DNA of 64,000 nt from Sanderia malayensis (GCA_013076295.1 RQOL01000374.1:4764743-4828742); one strand, 5' to 3'; shown: positions 13,325-24,076, counted from the stretch's first letter. Translations and numbers: made by a program. The notes: generated from the letters alone by a model not told the origin.

Positions 13325-14044
13325 AATGATTTAATTCAAGGACTTTCATCATTTTGACTGTCATGTTCTGTTAATTAAGCAAGAATTTCTAATGTGGAGG
13401 ATTAATAAGCAGATAGGGTTTCTAACATGCCGTTGGGCACTGCTGCCCTTCACTTTTATGTGCTGCCTAATAACAAAGGGCAGCAGTTCTGTCAATTAGC
13501 CAATAGGGTTTCCTGTTTCCAAATTTTAATAATTTCCTCTTTAGAACCATTAACACTTTAGATTCAATAAGATAATAGAATACACTGTCGTGTTACAATC
13601 ATGATGTTTTTTGTAATATTTGGAGAAAACAGCTTCACTATTCATTTCCTCGTATTTATTTTTTTCTGCTATCTACCTATGCCTACCCCAATGCATCTTT
13701 GCGAAAAAATGCTTAACTTAAATGTCAATTCTGTGTGTTTTAGTTCTCATGTTTTTACGAGAGGAAGGTGAATTTTACTTTTCTTCTAGCGGTTCACAAG
13801 TACCGTAGGAGTCCCGCATACAAGAAAACACTTTTTAGGATCTAGCCTATTGTTTTAAAACAGTAGCCTGTTATTTTTTAAAGCTGAAATTGACACTCTC
13901 AGATTGAAATTGACACAAAAAAATTGACAAAGCAAAAAGTGCTGCAAAGCAAAGCAAATAAAAAGCATAAAGCGTAGCAAAGCATAATAAAGTATACCGT
14001 AGTAAATAAATAATAAATTGTATCCAAGCACAGCACGAAAAAGG
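13325..14044. other. 3' flank of the Helentron, first copy
   Basis: Non-coding. It carries the hairpin with the AAGGGCAGCAGT arm (one base shorter in the loop than in the second copy) and the terminal AGCAAAGCATAA-type A-rich sequence. It ends abruptly at the gap. Confidence 0.6.
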
Positions 14045-14144
14045 NNNNNNNNNNNNNNNNNNNNNNNNNNNNNNNNNNNNNNNNNNNNNNNNNNNNNNNN
14101 NNNNNNNNNNNNNNNNNNNNNNNNNNNNNNNNNNNNNNNNNNNN
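14045..14144. other. Assembly gap of exactly 100 N
   Basis: One hundred consecutive N, the usual placeholder for a gap of unknown length. The sequence to its left continues in the second copy at 37531 with different sequence from what lies to the right of the gap, so the join is unproven. Confidence 0.98.
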
Positions 14145-14178
14145 TATATTAAGTGAAGAACAGGATGATGATGAGTAA
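14145..14178 (+). CDS. C-terminal tail of an unknown ORF cut by the gap
   Basis: One frame runs from the gap to a TAA at 14176-14178 and encodes an acidic end (SEEQDDDE). An acidic C-terminus followed directly by a new promoter-like region would fit the compact gene spacing downstream. It is too short to name. Confidence 0.22.
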
Positions 14179-14394
14179 CTATGAGTGATTAATGATAATG
14201 GTAATGATAATGATAATTGAGAAAAAGTATTACTGTGTATTCTTATATGCTTCTACCTCTCAACTGCGCAAACATCATTTTATGGCTCGAACCTTCTTTG
14301 AATGATTACATAATCTTTATTCGAATTGGCATACCTTAATCAGGTGGGCTAGAACCGACCTCTTAACTGCGCATGCGCCGGATTTCGAGTAATG

Positions 14395-14428
14395 TATAAA
14401 AACGATCGATTTCACTTATTATCTCAGT
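14395..14428 (+). promoter_or_regulatory. TATA box plus TCAGT initiator
   Basis: TATAAA at 14395-14400 is followed 31 bases later by TCAGT (14424-14428), the spacing and initiator sequence of a classical invertebrate RNA polymerase II core promoter. The ATG of the next ORF lies only about ten bases downstream, so the 5' leader would be very short. Confidence 0.5.
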
Positions 14429-14435
14429 AGCAAAG

Positions 14436-14966
14436 ATGTTGTTAACATTAGCACACATTATAATTAATAACTTTAGATCATTTCTGCAAAGAACAAAAAA
14501 AGATTTGCTCTTAGTCTATTTGAAGGAAAATTTTAGAGATGCAATGGGCATTAATACAAAGGTTCAAGTTCGGCGCATATATCTTGGGAAAGTATACAAG
14601 AATTTACACAAGTTTATGGGATTTGCTCGAATAAGCGTTAATCTTGGAAATCTACCACAAGCAAAGGATGCTGAAGATGGGTTGCTGATTGAAGAATCTC
14701 CAGTGAATGAAGATGGATGGAAAGACAGGATCAATGACACCTTGAAAACACTATTCAATGAAAGTTTTTCTGATGGAAATGGAAACTTGGGAAGGTTTCC
14801 TGTGATACTCCTTTGGATAGAGAAGCAAATTATCTATCATCACGCAAAGAAACAATACAACATTAGTAGTTTATGGGTGGATTGTTTACTTTATAACATT
14901 AAATATGATTGTGTTCTTAGAGAATGGGGAGATGTTGAAATTACACAAAATGATATCCTCATGTAA
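14436..14966 (+). CDS. Unrecognised 176-residue protein
   Basis: An uninterrupted single-exon ORF directly downstream of a TATA/initiator pair. The N-terminus is hydrophobic then basic; the middle is acidic (around residues 75-95), and the C-terminal half has an aromatic, Trp/His-containing segment. I recognise no family. The very short leader, the absence of introns and the next TATA box only 30 bases past the stop give a compact gene layout more like a DNA virus or a virus-like element than like the surrounding repeats. It could equally be an exon of a host gene. The start is chosen as the first ATG after the initiator. Confidence 0.45.
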   Translation: MLLTLAHIIINNFRSFLQRTKKDLLLVYLKENFRDAMGINTKVQVRRIYLGKVYKNLHKFMGFARISVNLGNLPQAKDAEDGLLIEESPVNEDGWKDRINDTLKTLFNESFSDGNGNLGRFPVILLWIEKQIIYHHAKKQYNISSLWVDCLLYNIKYDCVLREWGDVEITQNDILM

Positions 14967-14995
14967 ATGCGTGTTTTTATTTGTATGCATGGGTC

Positions 14996-15017
14996 TATAT
15001 AAGGAATCTGCATCATT
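14996..15017 (+). promoter_or_regulatory. Second TATA box upstream of a small ORF
   Basis: TATATAAG at 14996-15003 is followed by CATCATT at 15011-15017 and an ATG at 15021. The spacing from TATA to a start site is shorter than usual if CATCATT is the initiator, so this is less certain than the site at 14395. Confidence 0.3.
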
Positions 15018-15084
15018 ACAATGATGAAAATGCCACAATGTCGGAGGGCAATGCACGTGTTCATTAAACAGCTTTTTCGTCTTA

Positions 15085-15863
15085 AAATTCTTATAAAAAC
15101 AATGCATTTAAAGTCGCAAATTAAAATACATGGAGTAAACTTTGATGATAAATGCATACGATTTGTTGAGGAGGCTAAAAATTTGGGAGTCTGGATTGAT
15201 ACGGAACTAAACTTTGAAACACATATTAAGAAGATAGTATCAGAATGCAACTTTATTTTAAGAAATATTGCAAAAATTAAATTCTTTTTACCCATGGACT
15301 GTATAAATACTTTAATTTCATCTCTTGTTTCCTCGAAATTAGACTACTGCAACTCTCTTTTCTTAAATATTACAAATAAACAACTTGCCATGATGCAGTC
15401 GGTACAAAATGCAGCAGTACGCCTTATTTTTAACAAACAAAAATTTGACCGTGCCTCTATCTCACCACTATTCTACCAGCTGCATTGGTTAAAGATTAAG
15501 GAGAGGATTGTATTTAAAGTTTGTCTCATCATTCATAAATGCATCTGGGATGTAGCTCCTGTAGTCCTAAAAGAAAAAATTTGTATTATTAACGAAAGGA
15601 CAATGTCACTGTTTGTACCAAAAACACAGAACAAATATGGGGATAAAGCATTTTCTAATGCAGCTCCCGTAATTTGGAACAAGCTTCCAATATCAATAAA
15701 AAAGGAATCCGATCGCAATCAATTTGAGAGACAATTAAAAACCTTCTTAATGACAACAAATTTAACTGACTTTTATTCAAACTGAATGTTTTAAATAGTC
15801 CACTGTTGAGCAAGCAGTCAAATGACTGCAGAAACAGTGAGTAAGCCAGTATTATTATTATTT
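15085..15863 (+). mobile_element. 5'-truncated LINE, end of reverse transcriptase plus 3' tail
   Basis: The open frame up to the TGA at 15783-15785 encodes the C-terminal region of a non-LTR reverse transcriptase: an NLGVWID motif, then the LDYCNSLF segment and the WNKLP segment typical of the RT thumb and tail. No catalytic YADD is present, so the copy is 5'-truncated. After the stop comes about 75 bases of 3' UTR ending in an ATTATTATTATT microsatellite, the usual tail of this LINE type. The first 25 codons of the frame (from 15021) look unrelated to LINE sequence, so the element seems to have landed inside another ORF. The left boundary is approximate. Confidence 0.75.
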
Positions 15864-15878
15864 ACCTCATAAATAAAG

Positions 15879-15971
15879 ATGGGTAAGCGCAAGAGACAGA
15901 GTAGAAAGAAACGGCTCACTAAGAGAATTAGGGGTAAAGGTCTTTTTAAAACATACAAAATTGAGTTGTGA
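15879..15971 (+). CDS. Small highly basic 30-residue ORF
   Basis: Starts at ATG 15879, just after the LINE tail, and ends at TGA 15969-15971. Roughly half the residues are Lys or Arg, which suggests a nucleic-acid-binding or nuclear-localising peptide. It overlaps the next open frame by three bases, so the two may be one gene broken by a frameshift. I recognise no family. Confidence 0.3.
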   Translation: MGKRKRQSRKKRLTKRIRGKGLFKTYKIEL

Positions 15972-16192
15972 AAACAGCTATTGCAGCAACACCACTACCA
16001 GGGTTACAGCAAGAGTTGAAACCAACAATATGGAAAAAGGGTTGGAAAAAACCAAAACCCCTAAAATTCATCCCTAGGGAATTTTGGAGAGCTGCCGGAG
16101 TACCGAAAAAACAACGCGATAAGTGGGCATATGCAGATGAAGAATTTAAGAAATATTCATTCATTTCCGTTCCAGCCAGGGCCAAACGTTGA
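15968..16192 (+). pseudogene. Open frame continuing the basic ORF
   Basis: A 74-codon open frame without an ATG at its start; an in-frame stop lies just upstream. It is basic and Pro/Trp-rich (WKKGW, REFW). It most likely continues the protein of 15879-15971 after a one-base shift, or is a downstream exon. It belongs to no family I can name. Confidence 0.3.
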
Positions 16193-18838
16193 AGTACACA
16201 TCCGTTTTTGACAAGGAGCTCTTTGTTTTATAAGCAACGTAGTAGGCTGCTAGAAACCACATTTTTAGCTGACATATATTTTCATCACTTGTTGGGTTCG
16301 AACATACAATAAATAAATATTCGTTTTGCCCATATAAAAATAAGAGGAAAAACTTTTAAAAAAACTTTTAGTACTCGTGAATAGTGAAATATTAAGAAAC
16401 TTTAGTACTAAGAACTGTGCTAAATTTCTTATAAAAAAACGTGTATAATTTTTGCGCATACAGTATTATATATGAAAGGGCGCATCTTTGATGACGTCTG
16501 ACTACACCCCCAGTCAATATAATTTGGTTAGATTTGATGTATTTGTGATCCCATATGTTAGTATTTGTTGGTGTTTGAATTTCACCCATGTATGTAATGG
16601 GACAATTGAGACCCCCAGGGTGTGACCTTTAAACAGCTCTGACCACGCTTTCGTCCCTGAAATTTTGGTTAGATTTTATGTTTCAATAATGTCTAAACCA
16701 ATAGTTTGGACATGGTAATAGTTTCAAACCTGTACGAAATGAGACAATCCAGACCCCCCAGCACGTCATTTGATGACGTCATGGGTGCCACACCCACCAG
16801 GGATGACCGGTCTGACTACTCATTTTTCAATCAGCCCATCCAAGATAACATGAAAACAAGCCAAAACCTTTTGTATGAGATGGGTCAAAAACACCCGTCA
16901 ATAGCTCCTGGACTAGAAGGTACCAGTGGTGAGGAATCAACAAAGAGAGGGATCTTCCAAGGATTTTTCATTCGTAAGTTTTCATGTTGTTTTGTACAAA
17001 ATTCAATTTCATCAAGCTAGGCCTACGCCTTGTTTTAAAAGAAGCTGAGATTTGTCAGTAAAGCTTCTTATTTTATTCTTAGATGGTAAAGTTTGTTTAT
17101 TTGGGGTATGAAACTGGCAGCCAAACCAAACCACAGTAAAAGGCAGCGAAGGTATGGGCAAAAAATGTGAAGTGTTCACACTCAGCAAACTTGATTAAAA
17201 CACCCTCTTCGTTTGCTTTAATGGAGAAGATGAACCAGGGCTTTTATAATCAAGTCAAGTGTGGAGATCCAAAGGAGCTTTTATCCACGTTAAGTTTTAT
17301 CGAGATCTTGTTTGAACCTGCTTTAAGTACTCCATAATTTTGATATTTACCTATATCAATACGGTTATAGAACAATTTTTTGTTGTTGTTACACTTTTGA
17401 TCCAAGTTAAACGGTTTGTAATATTATGTAGACAATGAAGACATTACAAGAACATAACACTGCTAAAAACCTGACTGTTCTACAGTGTATATTTGCATTT
17501 ACTTCCTATCACATTTGTTAAGCTACCTATTAGTTCTCTAGTTGGTCTAAAACATCTTCTGTATTCTGTCTCACTTGGCTGACAACAGATAAGTTCAGCG
17601 CTTTCCAGATACCAGATAGATAGATGATTTTAAAATTTGAGCTGAAGGAAGAGTTCATCATATTTTGACATTATAGTACTAAGAAGAACCTGCTCAGGCT
17701 TTTGACATGCTTTTTCCTCACAAACATTGCTCACCTCTATGTTTTGAATATATTTGAATGTGAATATTGCTCAATATGTTTTGAATATATTGTTCACTGC
17801 ATCAATAAAATTTGATTTGTGTGAAGGAAAACAAAACAATTCTAAAAATCTTTGGCCTACTAAAAAAAATCCGCAGAAACCAAAATAAAACCAAAATAAA
17901 ACATCAATTTTCTTTTGCGCTGCAATGCCTAAACATTTCCTTATTGTTGCACGACGGCTGAAGTCGCACAGCTGGAGGGGGGCCAAGAATTTAATTCAAT
18001 TTCAATAAAAATTCCCAACATGGCCATGGTAGATTGACTTTTCTTCACCAGATGTGTGATCCATTTTATTAAGATTAGTGATTCGCTGCCATACAAGGTC
18101 TCCATGATTGACCTATGCCCACTCCCATCATTGACCTGGGTCTTGTCATCGTCGTTACCTCTGAGCCAGAACCAGAAAGAGTTCCAAGGCGAAATACAAC
18201 TTCTTCAGAAGTGTTAGACAGCCTGGCTGCATTCCATGCCCTTCCTGCCAAAAATCTTTGGCGTGCAATGTTTTTCACCAATGAAACTTTGGCATATTTT
18301 GGCGCGTTTTTGTTGTTGTAATTTAACTGGCGTAAAATGGTGTGCTGTTTTTCATTATGCGGCACTGTGGCACATAACTGTGGTCCCAATGTGGGTGTCC
18401 CTGTTTCAGCAGGGAATAGCCTCTTTTTGTAATTTTGAATTTATATCATTGTCATTGATTGTCAAAAAATCATTGTCGCAAATAAACAAACAAACAGAAC
18501 AATTAATTTACTGTGATTGATACTTATTGACCTGTTGTTGCAAGGCAAAAATGTAAAGGTGAGATTGGTTTTACATTGTGAAATTTATTTTGACTTCTCT
18601 TTCTCCAAGCTGCAATTTATTTTGGCCATAATACCCTAGGCATAAATTTTCTTACGTAAAATTGTGTAATATTATGTAATTAATAAATTCTACATAATAT
18701 TGAAAAATTACATTTTTAAATTTAAGTTCAAGCCAACATTTCTGGTCTTGCTTATATGGGTTTAAAATTGTGCAAATAAATAAGTTTTTGGATTGGATAG
18801 GAACTAAGCAAGATCTGAACTGAATTCTAAATCTAATT
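16193..18838. other. Region without supported genes
   Basis: Short open frames here have no recognisable domains. The only internal structure I see is a diverged repeat of roughly 140 bases between 16577 and 16900 (see separate entry) and AT-rich sequence. Confidence 0.5.
16577..16900. repeat. Diverged tandem repeat of about 140 bases
   Basis: Three segments beginning near 16577, 16723 and 16862 share the pattern TGTAYGARATGRG followed by AC-rich CAGACCCCC-like sequence. The copies are too diverged to align by eye throughout. Confidence 0.3.
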
Positions 18839-18840
18839 TA

Positions 18841-19968
18841 CATTGAAACCGAAAACTTTCGGACGATCAAACATTCGGACAAAATTGTGTCCGAAAGTTT
18901 AGTTGTCTGAAAGTACTTGCTGTCCGAAAGTTTTATTGACCGAAAGTTTGTTTTTTTGGAAGACACAGAAATACACACAGAAATGGTCAATGTTCATCAA
19001 AGTTAATCATCTACGCATATAATTTTGTGCTTTTCCCATTTATTTTGACATTTTTGAGCATTTTTGTTTCCTTCATCCTCATGTTCATCATCTTCAAGCA
19101 CAGGCCAATCAAGCTCAAGGGCCACATTGTTTGAGCAACGAAACTTTTCAGCGTTTTTTGCCATCACAAGTGATCTACGAGGGAATATAAATCGTTGTCT
19201 TCCACAAGAGGTTAGATTTCCAGAAGGCTTTCATGTGACATATACATCAAACAATTGAAAAAAAGTGATTCAGTTGTTCAATTCAGTGATTTTTCTCTTT
19301 GTGCCAAAACAAGGAGATGAACTGCAGCTACTGAGGGAACAGAGGGCCATGGTTACCTTTGATGTGTTCAGGGAGCAAGCAACAGATGCAGTATTTCAAT
19401 TAATTGAAGACAATAACTGTGTCAGTTTGTTTGTGCCAGCTAATTTAACACATCATCATCAGTGACTGGAGCCTACTGTCAATAGTCCGCCAAGAAATTT
19501 TCTAACATCAAAGTTTAAAGATTGTATACCAAGAGTGTCGGGCCCATATCAATTGTGGAATTGAAGTCTATTCCATTGGAGTTTCATGAAAGCTTTTTAC
19601 GATGAAACCTCTTCATGCACAGTGATTGACTTGGCTGTACGACTATTTGCGTAACAACCCTGAAATGATGAGAAAAGGCTTTCAAATGTCAGGGATCGAT
19701 GGCGCATTAGCATGGAGCTGGAGCCAGAGGACTCTTTTGAAGATCTAAACTAAATATCATATCAATTATGAACTAAAATGCTATCCGCACACATTTTTCA
19801 TAAAAATTCTTCCACAATTTTTGCCATCTTCATCGATTTTAGCTTTGTCCGAGGATTTGTCTAGTCCGAAAATTGTTTCCTCCGAAATTCGTAAAAAAGC
19901 GTCCGAAAGTTTCTTGTCCGAAGTATTTTGTCCGAAATTTTTAAGTCCGAGAGTTTTCGGTTTTAATG
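18841..19968 (+). mobile_element. pogo-like DNA transposon with TA duplication
   Basis: The ends are inverted: CATTGAAACCGAAAACT at the left and the complement of CATTAAAACCGAAAACT at the right, each flanked by TA (18839-18840 and 19969-19970). Inside both ends a short motif close to GTCCGAAAGTTT recurs several times in both orientations, an unusual set of subterminal repeats. A decayed transposase lies inside. TA target duplication and a DDE_1-type core place it in the Tc1/mariner/pogo superfamily. Confidence 0.8.
19064..19752 (+). pseudogene. Decayed pogo/Tigger-type (DDE_1) transposase
   Basis: Broken open frames in order match the C-terminal half of a DDE_1 transposase: a CLPQEVRFPEGFHVTYTSN segment, then REQRAMVTFDVFREQATDAV, in which FDVF carries the second catalytic Asp, then the VPANLT segment where functional relatives have VPANCTDxLQPLD. 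After a further shift a GFQMSGIDGA tail is readable. There are stops at about 19256 and 19463, and frameshifts throughout, so it is inactive. The first catalytic Asp region is not preserved. Confidence 0.65.
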
Positions 19969-20118
19969 TATAAAGATTTATTACCACCACCTCTTCAATT
20001 GCAATGCCAGTGGAGATGGCATTAGATTTATAAATCGTCATTTCTGCTGAAGTAAAAGATGGGTAAAAGATATAAACTTTTCTATTATTTAGAGCAACGA
20101 TGTCACCTTTAGCATGCT

Positions 20119-21270
20119 GTGTTTGTGAAAAAGAAACGGCTTAAAAACCAGTTCATGTTATATGCAGGAAATCCAAAGATGATGAAGGTTTTGGCTCTAC
20201 ACTTATGTGTAATACTTGTTCAATTGAACCTCTTGCGAAAAAAACTCCAACATGGGCATCAAATATCAAGCAGAAGCACATCATTTAAAGCACAAAACTC
20301 CCAAACCCAAGCAAACAATTGGTAGTAAAGATGAATGGAAAATACACCCCTGTGTCTTTCTTGTTACAGCAGTGGCTTGGATCCAAAAATATATGTCATG
20401 TCCAGACAAGATAAGACAACCAGAGAAAGGCATAAATTACGGCACCACCCAAACTCTGCAATGTCACAGATAAGCCTGGTAAACTCTGATGTCAAGAGCA
20501 AAGTGGCTTCTGCAGCAAGAGAAAAGTTTTATGGAAAAAGTGGTGCAAAACACAAAAATCACTTTAAAGCGCAAACCACGATAGGATCTTCCCAACAATT
20601 AAGCACACCCCCCATTCATGAAGATACAGCACAATCCGATTCAAATTTATTAACTGATGTTACTAATTTCGAAGACCCAACACAAAAAATGGATCCAACT
20701 TCCTGCCAACACAGTAATGATTTGCGGTCTTTAAATGCTAAAGTATAAGAAGTGATCAAAGCAGTGAAAGAATTTAAAATAAAGCCATCTGCTGAAATAT
20801 CAAAGGTTTTTCCTTTGATGCAAGCTGCTGCAAGGTTTCCAAATGTTCCCGAAAAAAGATTGCAGTCAGATCAATAATATAATTGAGTTAGTGAAGTTGG
20901 TCCCATCCATTAAATTTTATGCTGGAAACCTCGATGATAAGAATCCATCATTACTAAGATGTGAGGCTTGCTTCAAGTTATTAGCAAGTCAAAATGCTTG
21001 CATACAGATAGCTGCTGATGCAAGAAAAATTGCTCTTAAAAGAATAGGGAAGTATTCTGGATCACTATCATCAGGACTACTCTTACCACCCGATAAAACA
21101 GAAAGCATAATAAACGAAAGCAATAACTACTAGTATGGAATCAAGAACACTATCAAGAACCACATTGCTTGTAATGGGGAATTTTTTGCAGCTCCATTTT
21201 GAGGCATTGCAGCACAACTTGGCAACGAGTAAGAGAAAGGCAAGTGGAGTAAATGTCACAGACCAGGTTG
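20119..21270 (+). pseudogene. Decayed ORF of an uncharacterised repeat-borne protein family
   Basis: Three overlapping open frames (20119-20325, 20335-20748, 20843-21133) read in order and look like one gene with frameshifts. There is a paired-Cys segment near the start, a Ser/Thr-rich linker, and a second Cys pair (RCEACFKLL). The tail after 21133 continues in other frames. The style resembles ZNF862/KIAA1586-like proteins that are often amplified with transposons, but I cannot assign it firmly. Confidence 0.35.
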
Positions 21271-21295
21271 GAATACATGTATGAATTCGCGTACG

Positions 21296-21405
21296 CATAC
21301 CTGCGAGCGGCGTAAATTGACAAGGTGCAAGCTGCGAGTTAATCAAAATTAGACTGCGAGCTGCGAGTAAAAATTTATCCTTTCAGGAACTGCGAGGTTG
21401 TTTTA
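21296..21405. repeat. GCGAG-rich irregular repeat
   Basis: CTGCGAG recurs five times, some copies joined as CTGCGAGCTGCGAG. A related GCGAGTT-rich stretch lies at 54843-54985. It directly abuts the left end of the Harbinger element at 21414. Confidence 0.5.
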
Positions 21406-21820
21406 TAGTCTATGGCCCTATTCGCATTGCATCTGAAAACCTGACAATGCTAATCCCCCATTGTTTCATCTTCAAAGGCGGTGAGGGTTTATCAGGAAGT
21501 AGCTTAATTGGTACAGCGCGAACAGCAAAATCTGATATCTCACAAATTGTTACATTCCAACTAATTGATCAAAGATTCCGTCGTAGAGCCCTGGAGCATC
21601 ACAATGTCATGAAAATCCATGATAACCAGCGAGTGCCCCGACGGACATCCCAGTTTTATGTTAACACCAACAAAAAAGCCCAGGGTGCCATTTGAAATGA
21701 AATCACGATCACGCGATTTAAAATGTACAAATATTTCTCCCCTAACACTCTCACTTCACTGCAATTTGTAGCTCACTCACTCACACGTTCTCACAGTTCA
21801 AATTTTCAAAAGGTATTAAA

Positions 21821-22840
21821 ATGAATCCAAATAACTATCGTGCTCAAAGTGCAAACTTAAATATGGGATACAGAATGAGTCTGATGCAAAATTATTACAC
21901 GAACGGCGTTATATTTGGCTGAACAACAAGATGTTGGTATTGCAAGGCCGTGGGACATGACACCAAGAATTCCAGAACAACTGCAGCCAGAAGGAGATCG
22001 ATACAGTGATACCAGTAGCCAGTCCAAAGCAGGGAAAAAAGCAAGAAGCGTGCCGAGTGGACGACAGAACAGAGTGGTTTTCTGCTTCAGTTATGGGCCA
22101 ACAATTATGAATATATAAACAGCGCTCATTCAAGAAAAGCTTGGAAGAAAGTTCTTGAGAAAACAAACACCAAATTTATCAACAAGCCACGAAGTATGGA
22201 GCAAATAAAAAGAAAAGTGAATTATCATGTGGATAAGTACAAAGAGGTATGCGACTGGAACAGAAACCAATCTGGTGGAAATAGAAGGGAGGGTGACTTT
22301 TTCGATATTATTGACACCGTTCTTGGTACAAAGGACATTGTGCAATTTACAGATATCCTCGGGGCTGGATTCGAAAGTCAAGATACAAGCACTGGAGTTG
22401 AAGGAAACGTTGATATGGACATTGAAACAACCATTGCAATACCTGGTTCATCCTCAACACCGAAAACATTTCAAGTCATAAGCCAAACATTAGAGGATCG
22501 AGATTCTGCTGCAGATGATGATACTAATAATAATGATGATAATCATGCTGTCACAGAAATTAACTTGACCATTTCAGAGAAAGAGGGAGAGGAAAAAGGG
22601 AAAGAGCAAAAAGAAGACTGCAAAGGAGCTAGAAGCAGAGAAAACGAATGCACTAATGGAGGAAATGTCAAGTCAGGGACGTGAGTTGGTTGCGGCAGTT
22701 AAAAGTATGGAGGAAAATGCCCAATTACAAACAATAGCCATGCAAGAAATATCAAGGACGTTAAGCATCGCATATGCAGGGGAGGTGATAGTGACAGTTT
22801 TTGACATTTTTGTAAATATTTTTCAAATTCATTTGATTTT
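21821..22840 (+). pseudogene. MADF/Myb-like Harbinger accessory protein (frame-broken)
   Basis: A Trp-containing helical DNA-binding segment is readable near 22045-22200 (EWTTEQSGFLLQLW, then AHSRKAWKKV) and continues into the open frame from 22196 (KRKVNYHVDKYKEVC). The upstream frame at 21915 is shifted relative to it and a stop separates them, so at least two frameshifts have occurred. The rest is acidic and low-complexity (Asp/Asn run near 22520) followed by a Lys/Glu-rich stretch. Proteins of this kind bind the element's ends and help import the transposase; that role is family knowledge. Confidence 0.62.
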
Positions 22841-22847
22841 TACTTGT

Positions 22848-23986
22848 TTATTTGATATATTCATTGTTTGTAGCTTTATTAATATATTCATTGTCAATCA
22901 CAGTTTTGTTTGTATATTCTTTTAATTTGTCTCTCAATTCCTCACCATCAAATGTGTTTGAGCCCGGAATATTAGAAATTGGCTGCTTGTCGGCATCATC
23001 ATCTTCCCAGATATCGTCATGTTGCAAACAAAAGTTATGCAACACGCAACAAGCTATTATCGTTTGGTTGAATATTTTGACTTTATTGTCGCATCCTTGC
23101 AATAATATACGGAATCGCGACTTTAGAACGCCAAAGGCACATTCAATCGCAACACGTGCTCTGGACAATTCCCTGTTGAATTTCTTTTCAGCTGGATCAG
23201 TTGTGCTGTCTGAATAAGGCTTTATCAGAGATTCCGTAAGAGGATATGCACTATCGCCCAAAAAATAAGGCGAAACAACATCTGCACCAATAGCTACTTT
23301 TGGTTCCTGAAATCCACGATCCAACAGTTTGGAGATTTTTGTGTTTCTCAACACTCTCGCATCAAGTATTGAACCAGGAAAGCCAACAACTATATCAAGA
23401 AACTTCATGTCACCGTTGACAATCCCTTGGCACACGACATCGTACCGCTGATATCTACTGACGTAATCCTTTTTATTTTCGTTTGGAGCCTTGATTTTAA
23501 TATGAGTTCCGTCGATAGCCCCAAGCACGTTTGGCATTTCAGATCTGCTTTTGAAAGTATTCATTGCCTTCACTTTCTCTTCCAATGTTGCAGGAAACCT
23601 TATGAATCTATTTTTCACAGTGTTCAAAACAGTTACTACATCAAAGAACGCTTCATGTACAGTTGTTTTGCCTATATTAAAGGTATCTGCACATACCTGA
23701 TATGATGCTCCATGTGCAAGCCTGTAAAGCCCTGCGGCTAAAACTTTTTCAGGAGATAGGCTGGCTCTGAATTGTGTCTGTTCTCACGTAATGTTTACAT
23801 CGCAAACTCTTACAAGCATCCAAAACGTATCTCTCGAAAGTCGAAAGCGTTTCTTGAATTCTTCATTGGGAGTTCTTTGATCAAACAAAGTATGCTCTAA
23901 CCACGATGAATCAGGCCTCGGATAAGACCAAAAGAGTGGACTTTTTTTTCTCTCCTTTTTTTACGATGCTGATAAATCACGAGCTT
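22848..23986 (-). pseudogene. Harbinger DDE transposase with one in-frame stop
   Basis: The open part (22848-23627) carries the catalytic core: GAIDGTHIKI, SILDARVLR, LGDSAYPL and RVAIECAFGVLKSRF, giving the Asp residues and Glu of the DDE_4 fold. The same frame continues upstream with a clear N-terminal helical region (FRLSRDTFW, then FRASLSPEKVLAAGLYRLA) but is interrupted by a TGA at 23784-23786, at a position where CGA (Arg) would differ by one base. No good start codon was identified, so a first exon may lie closer to the right end. It shares an element with the MADF/Myb-like gene, tail to tail. Confidence 0.78.
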
Positions 23987-24038
23987 ATTTTGCAATTGTT
24001 TAAAAGAACTTACTGCCAAATTGACAGAACTTTGCGGT

Positions 24039-24076
24039 TGACTTATAACAGAAAAAGCTTTTTCTGTTATAAGTCA
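24039..24076. repeat. 38-bp perfect palindrome
   Basis: A perfect inverted repeat without a spacer, centred on AAGCTT; each 19-base half contains ACTTATAACAGAAAAAGC. It lies about 70 bases inside the right end of Harbinger element 1. The first copy (about 641-677) lacks one base of it. Confidence 0.9.

Larger units (their letters stand above)
1..14044 (+). repeat. Indel-rich direct copy of 23396-37530
   Basis: Base 1 corresponds to 23396 and base 14044 to 37530, in the same orientation with no rearrangement. This copy is 14044 bases against 14135. Most differences are single-base losses, often in homopolymers; a few are 3-9-base losses (for example near 10223, 12405, 12535 and 12737), and only a handful of substitutions are visible. 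The losses break reading frames that are open in the second copy. The copy stops exactly where the N run begins. The pattern suggests an unpolished contig end or the other haplotype rather than an old segmental duplication; this is inference. Confidence 0.9.

Noticed and set aside
18075..18389. 104-codon minus-strand ORF near 18.2 kb
   Set aside because: No recognisable domain, no splice or promoter support, and a competing ORF on the other strand.
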